A stretch of DNA of 64,000 bases. Source: VHCN01 sp964589935 (GTDB lineage: Bacteria; Verrucomicrobiota; Verrucomicrobiia; Limisphaerales; VHCN01). Shown here in pieces: positions 18,867-28,712 of this stretch. Position numbers and translations under genes: made by a program. The notes below the pieces were generated by a model, which was not told the origin of the DNA, made no database searches, and saw only the letters and a list, made by a program, of their open reading frames with translations. The stretch spans positions 62,001 to 126,000 of the forward strand of contig CAZPVD010000002.1 in assembly GCA_964589935.1 (NCBI GenBank). The letters run 5' to 3'. How positions within the stretch are numbered: the stretch's first letter is position 1; each line of letters begins with the position of its first letter.

Positions 18867-19781
18867 ATGTATTTCCTGAAACGCCTCGCCTTCATGGTGC
18901 CGCTGCTGCTGCTCATCAGCCTGCTGGCGTTTGCGCTGCTCAAGGCCGCGCCCGGTGGGCCGTTCGACAAGGAGCGCGCGCCGGCCTCGCCGGAAATCAA
19001 GCGCGCCATCGAGGCCAAGTATCACCTCGACGAATCGTGGTGGCAGCAATACCTGCGCTACATCGGCGGCGTGTTGCAGGGCGATTTCGGCCCGTCGTTC
19101 AAGTATCGCAACCACACGGTCACAGACATCATCGCACAGGGACTGCCTGTCTCGATGTCGCTGGGCGCGCTGGCGTTTGCCTTCTCGCTCGGCGTGGGCA
19201 TTCCGCTCGGCTTCTGGTCCGCGGTGCGGCGTGGAGAGTGGGGTGATTACATGGGCAGTCTCTTTGCGCTGCTCGCCGTGTGCGTGCCCGCGCTCGTCGT
19301 CGGACCGCTGCTTGTGATGTGGCTCGCGGTGCAATGGCACGTGCTGCCGGTCGCGATGTGGGACACGCCCGCGCATGTCATTTTGCCGACGGTGACGCTC
19401 GGCCTCTACTTCGCCGGTCGCGTCGCGCGGCTGATGCGCGAAGGAATGCTCGGCACATTGCACGAACATTTCATCACCACCGCGCGCGCCAAGGGCCTCG
19501 ACGAAACCACGCTGCTGCTCAAGCACGCGCTGCGCATCGCGATTCTGCCGGTGGCTTCCTACTCCGGACCGCTGCTGGCGGATTTGCTCACTGGCTCGTT
19601 CGTTGTGGAAAATTTGTTTCGCATCCCGGGCATTGGCGTGTTCATGGTGAACAGCTCGCTCAACCGCGATTACCCGATGGTGATTGGACTCGTGATCCTC
19701 TACGCGGCGCTGCTGCTCGTGCTGAACCTGCTCGTGGACGCCGCCTACAGTTATCTCGACCGGAGGGTGCAGTATGAGTGA
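18867..19781 (+). CDS. oppB: oligopeptide ABC transporter permease (OppB family)
   Basis: 304 residues with six hydrophobic segments. N-terminal MYFLKRLAFMVPLLLLISLLAF is typical of OppB/DppB. The cytoplasmic EAA loop reads TTARAKGLDETTLLLKHALR, the site that contacts the ATPase. Forms the membrane channel with OppC. Starts 6 bp after oppA and its end overlaps the oppC start by 8 bases, which indicates translational coupling. No oppD or oppF lies nearby, so the ATPase must be encoded elsewhere. Confidence 0.95.
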   Translation: MYFLKRLAFMVPLLLLISLLAFALLKAAPGGPFDKERAPASPEIKRAIEAKYHLDESWWQQYLRYIGGVLQGDFGPSFKYRNHTVTDIIAQGLPVSMSLGALAFAFSLGVGIPLGFWSAVRRGEWGDYMGSLFALLAVCVPALVVGPLLVMWLAVQWHVLPVAMWDTPAHVILPTVTLGLYFAGRVARLMREGMLGTLHEHFITTARAKGLDETTLLLKHALRIAILPVASYSGPLLADLLTGSFVVENLFRIPGIGVFMVNSSLNRDYPMVIGLVILYAALLLVLNLLVDAAYSYLDRRVQYE

Positions 19782-20796
19782 AACGGGCGAGAGGCGAGAG
19801 GCGAGTGAGACCAGAGGTGAAGCCCAGATTCATCTCAGCCCAAATCAAAAGGCGTGGCGCCGCTTCAAAAGGAACCGGCTTGCTGTCGCCTGCGGATTGT
19901 TCCTTCTGGCGTCACTTGTATTTCTGTTCGTGTGGCCGATGGTTTCCGCGCACAAGCCCGACGCGGTGAGCGACGCGCAATTTCATTCACCCTCCGCTCA
20001 GAACTGGCTCGGCACGGACATTCACGGGCGCGATTTGTTGAGCCGCATTGCATCGGGCGCGCGAGTGTCGCTGCTCGTCGGGTTGGTCGGCGCAGGTGTG
20101 AGTTTCATCATCGGCGTGCTGTGGGGGGCGGTCGCGGGCTATCTCGGTGGACGCTGGGACAGCGCGATGATGCGCGCGGTGGATGTGCTCTACTCACTAC
20201 CCTCGATCATCTTCGTCATCGTGCTCGTGACGACGCTCAACGGTTTCATCGAGGCAATGCAATCGGTGGAAGTCGCGCAGAAAATGCCCAAGCTCGCCGC
20301 CTTCGTGTCGCATTTTGGCGCGCAATTGAAACCCATCTCGCCCGATCTCGGCCGCACGTTGAAATTCATCGGCCTCTTCGCCGGGCTTGGCGCGGTGTCG
20401 TGGCTCACGATGGCGCGGATCGTGCGCGGGCAGGTGCTCACGCTGCGCACGCGGCAGTTCGTGGACGCGAGCCGCGCGCTCGGCGCGAGTCACGCGCGCA
20501 TTTTACTGCGGCACATTTTGCCGAATGTGATCGGCATCATCATCGTGTATCTCACGTTGCTCGTGCCGGCGATCATCCTTTACGAATCCTTCCTCAGCTA
20601 TCTCGGCCTCGGCGTGCAGCCGCCGCAGGCGAGCCTCGGCTCGCTCATCGCGGAGGGCGCGGGGCAGATCAATTCCATCCGCATCTACTGGTGGCTCGTG
20701 GTGTTCCCCGGCGCGGCGCTCGTGAGCCTGCTGCTCGCGCTGAACTTCCTCGGCGACGGCCTGCGCGACGCGCTCGATCCGCGCTCGGAGCGTTGA
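19774..20796 (+). CDS. oppC: oligopeptide ABC transporter permease (OppC family)
   Basis: 340 residues. The OppC pattern is clear: AWRRFKRNRLAVACGLFLL, NWLGTDIHGRDLLSRI, MMRAVDVLYSLPSIIFVIVL, and the EAA loop FVDASRALGASHARILLRHI. Two oddities: residues about 5-16 (GERREASETRGE) are encoded by the GAGAGGCGAG repeat, and about 45 residues (155-198) are inserted between helices relative to E. coli OppC, which normally passes straight to the WVTMARIVRGQ motif. Last gene of oppABC; no ATPase gene follows. Confidence 0.94.
   Translation: MSETGERREASETRGEAQIHLSPNQKAWRRFKRNRLAVACGLFLLASLVFLFVWPMVSAHKPDAVSDAQFHSPSAQNWLGTDIHGRDLLSRIASGARVSLLVGLVGAGVSFIIGVLWGAVAGYLGGRWDSAMMRAVDVLYSLPSIIFVIVLVTTLNGFIEAMQSVEVAQKMPKLAAFVSHFGAQLKPISPDLGRTLKFIGLFAGLGAVSWLTMARIVRGQVLTLRTRQFVDASRALGASHARILLRHILPNVIGIIIVYLTLLVPAIILYESFLSYLGLGVQPPQASLGSLIAEGAGQINSIRIYWWLVVFPGAALVSLLLALNFLGDGLRDALDPRSER
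19786..19807 (+). repeat. GAGAGGCGAG tandem repeat at the oppC 5' end
   Basis: Three copies of a GGCGAGA unit starting five codons into oppC. Same family as 17273-17300 in inverse orientation. It adds repeat-derived residues to the cytoplasmic N-terminus of the permease. Confidence 0.65.
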
Positions 20797-20836
20797 GAAA
20801 AGCTCTTCGCGAAACTTTCCCGGCGGAAAAGTTCAA

Positions 20837-22291
20837 TCACTTCGCCGTGTTCCATTCGAGCCGCGCAACCACCGCGCGGTGCTGCGAACGGCGGCCCGGT
20901 TCCGTGGCCGCGTAAATTGGATCAAAGCCCGCGCCAGCCCAAATCTGGTCGAGCCGCAGCCACGGCGGCAGGCGCGAATCACCGGGGAAACTGAACCCGT
21001 AACCGTGGCCGGCCTTGTGAAACGAGTCCGTGAGCTGCGCGCTGAACGTGCGATAGACGACGCCGTGGTCGGGCGCATTGAAGTCGCCGCAGACGATGAA
21101 GGGGCGACGCTCGCTCTTGAGGTGCGCCGCGACCGATTCGGCGAGTTGCTTCTGATTCGCCCAGAACGCCTGGCTGTCGAGCTTCACTTTGCTGCCGTAG
21201 CCGTCGGACTTGCCAAACACCGTGGCGAGCCAGCCAATGCCGTTGAGCGCTTCGAGATGACTCCGCGGCGTCGGCAGATGCACGCTGTAAACGATCACGC
21301 TGCGGCCCTTCCAATCCACTTCGAACCACGCGGCCACCGGCTCCTTGCCGCCGTTGAGCACGGGCACGCGGCCCTGGCTGAGAATGCGGTATTTGCTGAT
21401 GAGCAGAAACTCGTCCTGCCCCATGATGAAATACGCCGGGAACCTGCGCGCATATTCCGGCCCGCGGTTCATCGCGTCCTGCAACACAACGAGGTCCGGG
21501 TCCTCGGCCTGCACGAACGGCTCGATGCTTTTGCCATGGTTCTGGCCGATGTTGTTCGACACGACCGTGAGCGCCGGACCGCGTGCGGGCCTCGGGTCGT
21601 TCATGCGGTAGCCCATCCAGAACCACAGCAGCACCGCCGCGCACACCGCATACACGATGCAGAGAAGCGGCCGGAAAATCGCGCACATCGGCAGCAGGAC
21701 CACCATCGGCAGCATCCACCCGTAAGGCGGCAGGTAAAGCATCGCCGCAGTGTAGAGGTTGTCCTCCGCCTCAAACTCCACCGCGTAGAGAATCACGAAA
21801 AACGCCACGCCGTAGGCCACGGTCGAGAACGTCGCCAGCGCGCGAACCCAGCGCAGCAGCCGCACGAGCGGCTTGATGACTTCCTTGCCGTATTCCTCCG
21901 GCGACGGCGCGCGGCGGCGGCGGAAATGCGTCTCCGACTCGCCCGGCTGCCGCTCGTCCTCGCGAAGCGCGCCGGGCGGCGTGTCGAGAAACGAATAATC
22001 ATCTTCCTCACGGCGGCGACGGCGCGGCGGCGCGGCCTCGCGCTCTTCAGCGTCGGAGCGGCGCATGATGGCGCGTTCGCTCGAATCCGCCTCGGCGCGG
22101 ATTTCAGGCGGTTCAGATTTTTTTCCTTCGAGCGGCTTCGGCTCCGGCTCGCGCGCGGGCCGGTGCTGACGGTCGTCATCCTCGACATCGCGCCGCGAGT
22201 AGGAGCGCGTCTCGCCCGCGCGCGCGGGCGGCGTGTCAAACGGCGTCTTGGGCGCGCGGCGGCGGGGTTTGTTGTCGTCGGCAGCGGACAT
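20837..22291 (-). CDS. membrane-anchored endonuclease/exonuclease/phosphatase family protein
   Basis: 484 residues. The first ~140 are highly charged, Arg/Glu/Pro-rich and probably disordered. Hydrophobic segments follow at about 150-172 and 186-228. The C-terminal EEP domain (about 238-484) keeps the metal and catalytic motifs: VVSNNIGQ (Asn), VVLQDA (Asp in place of the usual Glu), YSVHLPTPRS (His), CGDFNAPD, RLDQIW and SQHRAVVARL (terminal His). The domain hydrolyses phosphodiesters or phosphomonoesters and should face outside the membrane. It is convergent with oppC. Substrate unknown. Confidence 0.85.
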   Translation of the reverse strand: MSAADDNKPRRRAPKTPFDTPPARAGETRSYSRRDVEDDDRQHRPAREPEPKPLEGKKSEPPEIRAEADSSERAIMRRSDAEEREAAPPRRRRREEDDYSFLDTPPGALREDERQPGESETHFRRRRAPSPEEYGKEVIKPLVRLLRWVRALATFSTVAYGVAFFVILYAVEFEAEDNLYTAAMLYLPPYGWMLPMVVLLPMCAIFRPLLCIVYAVCAAVLLWFWMGYRMNDPRPARGPALTVVSNNIGQNHGKSIEPFVQAEDPDLVVLQDAMNRGPEYARRFPAYFIMGQDEFLLISKYRILSQGRVPVLNGGKEPVAAWFEVDWKGRSVIVYSVHLPTPRSHLEALNGIGWLATVFGKSDGYGSKVKLDSQAFWANQKQLAESVAAHLKSERRPFIVCGDFNAPDHGVVYRTFSAQLTDSFHKAGHGYGFSFPGDSRLPPWLRLDQIWAGAGFDPIYAATEPGRRSQHRAVVARLEWNTAK

Positions 22292-22383
22292 TATTGCTCA
22301 CACCGCGGCGCGAACGGTGAAGCCGCGGAAAAATTGCGAATGAAGAGTGAACCCAATCCTCGCGCGATTGCACGCAAAAAGCA

Positions 22384-22409
22384 GGAACGCCGGTTGTGGC
22401 CGGCGCTCC
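22384..22409. repeat. small hairpin repeat between genes
   Basis: Arms 22384-22393 and 22400-22409 (GGAACGCCGG and CCGGCGCTCC, one mismatch) with a 6-base loop. It sits 26 bp downstream of the 22435 gene's stop on that gene's strand and could act in 3'-end formation, but no T-run follows. Confidence 0.5.
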
Positions 22410-22434
22410 AAACTTCAAACACGAATGCCGCGCG

Positions 22435-25400
22435 TCAGTTGATGTAGATCAACTCGTTCGCCAGCAGCATCGCCTGCGTGAGACGTTCCCACGGGGTGAA
22501 CTCGGCCACGGCGGCGCCCCTGCCGGCCGGGCGTGGCGGGCCGCTGAATTCCTGCTGGGCGTTCCACTCGGCGTGCTGGCCCTTGGCGGCGTTTTGCAGG
22601 CGGATGATGGGCGCCCACGTGAACGCTTCGTCGTCCTCATGGCTGCCGTCGCTCACGCCGCGGTTCATCGCGACGAAGTCAAAGGTGTCGCCCTTCTTCA
22701 CCTTCACGTGCTCGACGCGCGTCTCAACTTCAGAACCGCTCGCGGTCCACGCGCCAAGCTGGCCGCCATTCTTCGGCGCATAAACAAAGCCCTGCACGCC
22801 CTCGACGTTCTTGGCCTTGTGGATGAGCGCGCCCTCGATGGAAATCTCGCCGTCCACGGGCGAAACCCAGCGGCGGATGACCGCGTGCTTCGCGTCGCCC
22901 GGATTGCCGCCGACGGCATTGAGCGACACGGCAAAGGCCGCGCCCATCACGGCCGTGCGCGCGTCCTTCGCCTTCTTCGCGGCGGGATCCTTCTTGCCCT
23001 TGGCTGGCTCTGGTTCGCTCATGACCTTGCGGAGCTGTTCCTTGTCGGCGAGCACCCATGAGTCGCGGAGGAACAGCGGCATCGGCTCGAAGTTTTTCAA
23101 CTTCTTCGCCTTCGCGTCGTATTCCCCGTAGCCGTAACGCCACGCGCCCACATCGGTGCCGCCGGTCGCGGGCTTGTCGCGCTGGTCGGCGAGGTAAGTG
23201 AGCGCGAGCTTCGTCTCGCCGGCGCTTGGCGTGCGCTGATTGATGAGCTGGTAGAGGAAGCTCACTTTCTCGTCGTCGCGGCCGCTGGAAATCATCTCCG
23301 GCCGCGAGGTGATGTTCCGCGCCTGCTCGACGACAAACGGGTTGTTCATCATGAACAGCGCCTGAAGCGGAACGGTGGTAAGCAAGCGTTGCGGCGCGGT
23401 CATGTCCGGGTTCGCGAAATCGAAGATGCGATACGCGTCTGGAACCTTTGAGCGGTCGAGGTAGCCGTAGAGAGTGCGGCGGCCCGATCCGGCGAGGTCC
23501 ACGGGCGGCCCGCCGACCTTGTCAAATTCGTTTTTGCCGCCGAGCACGAGCAGCGTGTCGCGCAACGACTCGAAATCGAGCCGCTGCAAATTCTGCCGCC
23601 AGAAGAGCGCGTTGCCGGGATCAATCGCGGAGTTCTTCGGATTGTCGCGGGACGATTGCTGCCACGTCGCGGAGAGCAGGATGAGCTTGTGCAATTTTTT
23701 CACCGACCAGCCGTCGCCCATGAATTGCATGGCAAGGTAATCGAGCAGCTCCTGGTTCGACGGCGGCTCGCTGCGCATGCCGAAGTCACCGAGCGTGCGC
23801 ACGATGGCGTCGCCAAAATGCCAGTGCCACATGCGGTTCACAAACACGCGCGCGGTGAGCGGGTTGCCCCTGCTCGCGACGGCGTGCGCGAGGTCAAGAC
23901 GGCCGCTGCCGTTCTTGAACGGCTCACGCGTCCCGGTGGAGAGAATTTCAAGGAACTGCCGCGGGGCGAGCGGGCCTTTGTTCGCCGGCTCGCCGCGGAT
24001 CATGATGAAGGAATCCGCCGGGCGTGCCTTGTCGGTCAGCGCCATCGCGCGCGCGGGCGAGCCGGGATGCGTGAGCTTGAGGTCGGAAAGTTTCTGGTGC
24101 TCGGCACCTTCGAGATTCTGGATGCGGTTGCCGATGACACGCTGGAAGCCGCGGCGGTCGAGGCGGATCGGCGAGTCGCTGCCGTAAAGCACGAGGCGCA
24201 CTTCCTCGCGCGGCGCTTCAAATGATTTTGCGCCATCCTTCTCCGCGGCCTGCCACGCCTTGTCCACGTCCTTGAACAGTTTCGCGTAAGCCTCGGCGAC
24301 TTCTTCGAGCGACTTCGGCGCGGCGGAGAACAGTTTCGCGACGAGCGGGTTGATCGCCTTGCCGTCGCACGATCCGGCGGCGAATTTCTCCGCGAGTTCC
24401 TTTGCCTTGCCGGCGAAATCCTCGTCCTTCAACGACGCAATCGCGAGCCACGGCGCGAACACCGGATGATGCGTGCCCTGCCACTTGTTCAGCGATTCAA
24501 CCCACTGGTCGAAGACGTCGGGGTCGAGACCCTTCTGGCGCGAAAACGCCGCCGCACCCTTTTTGTTCGCCGTCTGCGCGAATTCGCGCGCGGCGAGCAG
24601 ATATTTGTCCGCGCCGGCGCGGAACTGCGTGAGCACCCGGCGCTCCTCCGTCTCGCGGATGCTCGCGATGTTCGCCTCGATTTCCTCGCTTTTCTTGAGG
24701 AAATCCGCGTAGGCCGCCTTGTCCGCGGGCGGGTAAAGCATCGGCTCGTCCTCCGGCTCCTGCGACGATGCGAACACGCCGTGCAGCCCGTAATAATCGC
24801 GCTGCGGAATCGGGTCGAACTTGTGGTCGTGGCAGCGCGCGCACGCCGCGGTCATGCCCATCAGGCCCTGCGTCACCACGTCAATGCGGTCGTCAATGAC
24901 CTCGTTGATGTTGCCCATGAAACGCTTGCCCACGGTGAGGAAGCCCAGCGCGGCGAGCGGCATCTTGCTTTCGCCGAGTTCAAGCCGGTCGGCGGCGAGC
25001 TGCTCCACGATGAACCGGTCGTAGGGCTTGTCCGCGTTGAAGGCGTTGATGACATAGTCACGATACGTCCACGCATAGGGATACTTCGGATCGGCGCGCT
25101 TGCCGCCGATGCGGTCGCCGCTCGTGTCCGCATAACGCGCCACGTCGAGCCAGTGCCGCGCCCAGCGCTCGCCGTAATGCGGCGAGGCGAGCAGGCGGTC
25201 CACGACTTTTTCAAACGCGCTGGGCGAATTGTCCGCGAGAAAATCCGCGACCTCCTGCGGCGACGGCGGAAGACCGGTCAAATCAAACGTCGCGCGGCGG
25301 ATGAGCGTGCGCTTGTCCGCAAGCGGCGAAGGCTCGATGTTCTTTGCCTCAAGTTTCGCGAGGACAAATTTATCAAGCGGCGTTCGCGCCCAGTGTTTCG

Positions 25401-25899
25401 TGTCCTTGACCTGCGGCACGGGCGGCGCTGAAACGGGCTGGAACGCCCAGTGTTTCTTCGCCTTCTCCATGTCAACGGCCAGCCCGGATTTTGCGCCAAC
25501 GGGCGCGACGCGCGGATCGGGCGCGCCGGAGCGAACCCACTGCTCGAAGTCCGCGATGACGTGGTCGGACAACGCGTCGCCCTTTGGCGGCATGCGCTCG
25601 TCGTCCTTGTCGGACTTGAGAAGCTTGATGAGAAGGCTCTTGTCGGGCTTGCCAAGAACGATGGCCGGACCGGTCGAGCCGCCCTTGAGCAGCGCCTCCT
25701 TTGTGTCGAGCAGCAGGCCGCCCTTCACCTTTTCGGAAGTCGCGCTGTGGCACTTGTAACACTGCTCGACGAGCACGGGGCGGATTTTCTTCTCGAAGAA
25801 GGCGAGCTGGTCGGGATCAAGCTTCTCCGGCACGGGCGCGGCAGCATTCAATGTGGCCGCAATGCCGACGAGAAGGAGGGAGACAAATCGCGTTTTCAT
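22435..25899 (-). CDS. PSD1 protein: cytochrome-type PSCyt1 plus DUF1549 and DUF1553
   Basis: 1154 residues with a signal peptide (cleavage near residue 20). PSCyt1 domain at about 25-140 with heme motif CYKCH (47-51) and the typical MPPKGD segment. DUF1549 follows at about 165-380, with FDLTGLPPSPQEVADFL and a second CxxCH (CARCH). DUF1553 begins near 690 (NPLTARVFVNRMWHWHFG). A probable LamG/NPCBM-like carbohydrate-binding module lies near the C-terminus (about 985-1110). Secreted or periplasmic; the biochemical role of PSD1 proteins is not settled. It is the second gene after the DUF1501 gene at 27438, with a 138-bp gap. Confidence 0.93.
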   Translation of the reverse strand: MKTRFVSLLLVGIAATLNAAAPVPEKLDPDQLAFFEKKIRPVLVEQCYKCHSATSEKVKGGLLLDTKEALLKGGSTGPAIVLGKPDKSLLIKLLKSDKDDERMPPKGDALSDHVIADFEQWVRSGAPDPRVAPVGAKSGLAVDMEKAKKHWAFQPVSAPPVPQVKDTKHWARTPLDKFVLAKLEAKNIEPSPLADKRTLIRRATFDLTGLPPSPQEVADFLADNSPSAFEKVVDRLLASPHYGERWARHWLDVARYADTSGDRIGGKRADPKYPYAWTYRDYVINAFNADKPYDRFIVEQLAADRLELGESKMPLAALGFLTVGKRFMGNINEVIDDRIDVVTQGLMGMTAACARCHDHKFDPIPQRDYYGLHGVFASSQEPEDEPMLYPPADKAAYADFLKKSEEIEANIASIRETEERRVLTQFRAGADKYLLAAREFAQTANKKGAAAFSRQKGLDPDVFDQWVESLNKWQGTHHPVFAPWLAIASLKDEDFAGKAKELAEKFAAGSCDGKAINPLVAKLFSAAPKSLEEVAEAYAKLFKDVDKAWQAAEKDGAKSFEAPREEVRLVLYGSDSPIRLDRRGFQRVIGNRIQNLEGAEHQKLSDLKLTHPGSPARAMALTDKARPADSFIMIRGEPANKGPLAPRQFLEILSTGTREPFKNGSGRLDLAHAVASRGNPLTARVFVNRMWHWHFGDAIVRTLGDFGMRSEPPSNQELLDYLAMQFMGDGWSVKKLHKLILLSATWQQSSRDNPKNSAIDPGNALFWRQNLQRLDFESLRDTLLVLGGKNEFDKVGGPPVDLAGSGRRTLYGYLDRSKVPDAYRIFDFANPDMTAPQRLLTTVPLQALFMMNNPFVVEQARNITSRPEMISSGRDDEKVSFLYQLINQRTPSAGETKLALTYLADQRDKPATGGTDVGAWRYGYGEYDAKAKKLKNFEPMPLFLRDSWVLADKEQLRKVMSEPEPAKGKKDPAAKKAKDARTAVMGAAFAVSLNAVGGNPGDAKHAVIRRWVSPVDGEISIEGALIHKAKNVEGVQGFVYAPKNGGQLGAWTASGSEVETRVEHVKVKKGDTFDFVAMNRGVSDGSHEDDEAFTWAPIIRLQNAAKGQHAEWNAQQEFSGPPRPAGRGAAVAEFTPWERLTQAMLLANELIYIN

Positions 25900-26037
25900 G
25901 GCTCTATCTGAAATGGTGAATTACAAATTTCGAATGGCGAACCGGCTTTGAAAATGTGGACGACAAAGACAAACAGCTTCGCCATTCACAATTCATCATT
26001 CGCAATTTGCGATGCGCGCACGGCCCAACCTGGACCA

Positions 26038-27438
<1,401 letters not shown>

Positions 27439-27548
27439 AATTTTTGTCTTAGGTGAAATTCAACGCGCGTTCGGCACTCAAAATACGATCTGTCGGCGTG
27501 TTCTATTCAACGGCCTGTTGCGTCCTTCGGCGGGCGAAGAAGGCGCGA

Positions 27549-27564
27549 GCGGCTGGCCAGCCGC
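27549..27564. repeat. perfect 16-base palindrome
   Basis: GCGGCTGGCCAGCCGC lies in the 192-bp gap between the DUF1501 gene and the first EF-hand gene. The flanks (GCGCGA and CCGCGC) extend it imperfectly. It could be a regulator site or a repeat remnant; nothing else identifies it. Confidence 0.45.
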
Positions 27565-27572
27565 CCGCGCCC

Positions 27573-27613
27573 AAACCCCGCGTCACTGTCATTACCGCTG
27601 AGGAAACGCGGGG
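27573..27613 (-). terminator. possible terminator of the EF-hand gene at 27632
   Basis: Stem 27576-27583 with 27606-27613 (CCCCGCGT / ACGCGGGG), 22-base loop, followed on the minus strand by only three T. Weak because of the short T-run and long loop. Confidence 0.35.
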
Positions 27614-27631
27614 CCGAAGGGGTCGCGCCGA

Positions 27632-27937
27632 TTACTGGTTCTTTTTCTTCTTCTTCGGCTCGGCGGCGTTCTTAAGCGCGCTTTCGAGCGCGGCCTTCTC
27701 GTCCTCGTCAATCTTGCCGTTGCCGTTCGTGTCGAACTGCTTCATCAGCGCGGGGTCCTTCTCGATGGCGGCGATTTCATCAGCGTCGAGTTTGCCGTCG
27801 TTGTTCTTGTCATACTTCTTGATGAGCGTGCCGACATCGGCGGCATCATTCTTTTTCTTCTTCGCCGCGGAGGCGGGTGTGATAACGATCCCGCACATGG
27901 CGGCGGCGATGAGGAGGGTGCTGAGAATTCTTTTCAT
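27632..27937 (-). CDS. secreted EF-hand calcium-binding protein
   Basis: 101 residues from the ATG at 27937. A signal peptide (MKRILSTLLIAAAMCGIVI, cleavage after ASA) is followed by a Lys-rich stretch and two canonical EF-hand loops, DKNNDGKLDADE and DTNGNGKIDEDE, each with Asp/Asn at 1, 3 and 5, Gly at 6 and Glu at 12. The C-terminus is Lys-rich. It should bind calcium outside the cytoplasm; the partner is unknown. A second, shorter EF-hand gene lies upstream on the same strand, but the terminator between them suggests separate transcripts. Confidence 0.88.
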   Translation of the reverse strand: MKRILSTLLIAAAMCGIVITPASAAKKKKNDAADVGTLIKKYDKNNDGKLDADEIAAIEKDPALMKQFDTNGNGKIDEDEKAALESALKNAAEPKKKKKNQ

Positions 27938-28057
27938 ATGCGCTGACTGTGTTTGTTTGCTGCTTTTCCGCCACTCAATGCGGCGGAGTTCGAGCGAACA
28001 GACGAAGAGGCGCAGCGCGAGGTTACGTGGGAATTTCACGCCGTGCGCCGGCGACGC

Positions 28058-28103
28058 AAAAACAGTTCGCCCCGCCGTCGGTTTGCAGCCGCGCGGCGGG
28101 GCG
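28058..28103 (-). terminator. terminator after the 28143 EF-hand gene
   Basis: Perfect 10-bp GC stem 28068-28077 with 28094-28103, 16-base loop, followed on the minus strand by AACTGTTTTTG. It lies 40 bp past the stop of the small EF-hand gene. Confidence 0.65.
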
Positions 28104-28142
28104 TGAATTATTCAGGACGTTTGTGTCCTGCTCAAAGAGGCG

Positions 28143-28382
28143 TTATTCCTTCTTTTTCTTGGGGAACAACTTGGAGAGCTTGTCCTTGTCCTCGTCGGAC
28201 ATCTTGGAGCGCTCTTCCTTGTCGAGCTTGCCGTCCTTGTTGGTGTCATACTTCTCGAGCAGTTCCTTGTAAACCTTTTGCTGCTCTTCGGTGAGGGCCG
28301 GACGCTTCTTCTCGTCAGCGGCGTTAACGGTGAGGGCCATGGCGCAAATGAGGCCAAGGGCCAGACTGAACAGTTTCTTCAT
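28143..28382 (-). CDS. small secreted protein with one EF-hand
   Basis: 79 residues. Signal peptide MKKLFSLALGLICAMALTV, cleavage after NAA. One EF-hand loop, DTNKDGKLDKEE, in a Lys/Glu-rich helix context, and a Lys-rich end. One hand only, so it may dimerise or pair with another protein; this is speculation. Same strand as the 27632 gene and similar in build, which suggests paralogy. Confidence 0.82.
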   Translation of the reverse strand: MKKLFSLALGLICAMALTVNAADEKKRPALTEEQQKVYKELLEKYDTNKDGKLDKEERSKMSDEDKDKLSKLFPKKKKE

Positions 28383-28572
28383 AGTGTTGCTGGGTTTGTT
28401 TGTTTTTACGTGTCGGTTGACCGACTAATGGGCCAGACGCGACGAGTCCAAAAAGGTTACAGGCCGGCCGGGCTGGGGGCAAGCTGAACCGGGACGAATC
28501 CGGCGATTGACAGCTTGCGCCAGCCACACCGCATCTGATAGGAAGACGCGGGCCGGTTTCCGGCCTCAACAT

Positions 28573-28660
28573 GCCGTCGTGGCGGAATTGGCAGACGCGC
28601 TAGACTCAAAATCTGGTGGGATGACCTCCCGTGTGGGTTCGACCCCCTCCGACGGCACCA
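28573..28660 (+). tRNA. tRNA-Leu, anticodon CAA
   Basis: 88 bases with encoded CCA. Acceptor stem GCCGTCG / CGACGGC, D-arm GCGGAATTGGCAGACGC, anticodon stem CTAGA/TCTGG with loop CTCAAAA (anticodon CAA, decoding UUG), a long class-II variable arm (TGGGATGACCTCCCG) and T-loop TTCGACC with one U-U mismatch in the T-stem. rsmI begins just downstream. A small GC hairpin (28551-28565) lies directly upstream. Confidence 0.95.
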
Positions 28661-28712
28661 TTTGAAATTTCCGGCGAAATCACGCGATGAAGACGACGCC
28701 GGAAATCGCGCC

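Noticed and set aside
20815..20834. AACTTT...AAAGTT hairpin between oppC and the EEP gene as a terminator
   Set aside because: Stem is short and AT-rich and no T-run follows on either strand.
28507..28540. TTGACA before the tRNA-Leu gene considered as its promoter
   Set aside because: No acceptable -10 lies 16-18 bases downstream; the best (TCTGAT) would need a 21-base spacer.
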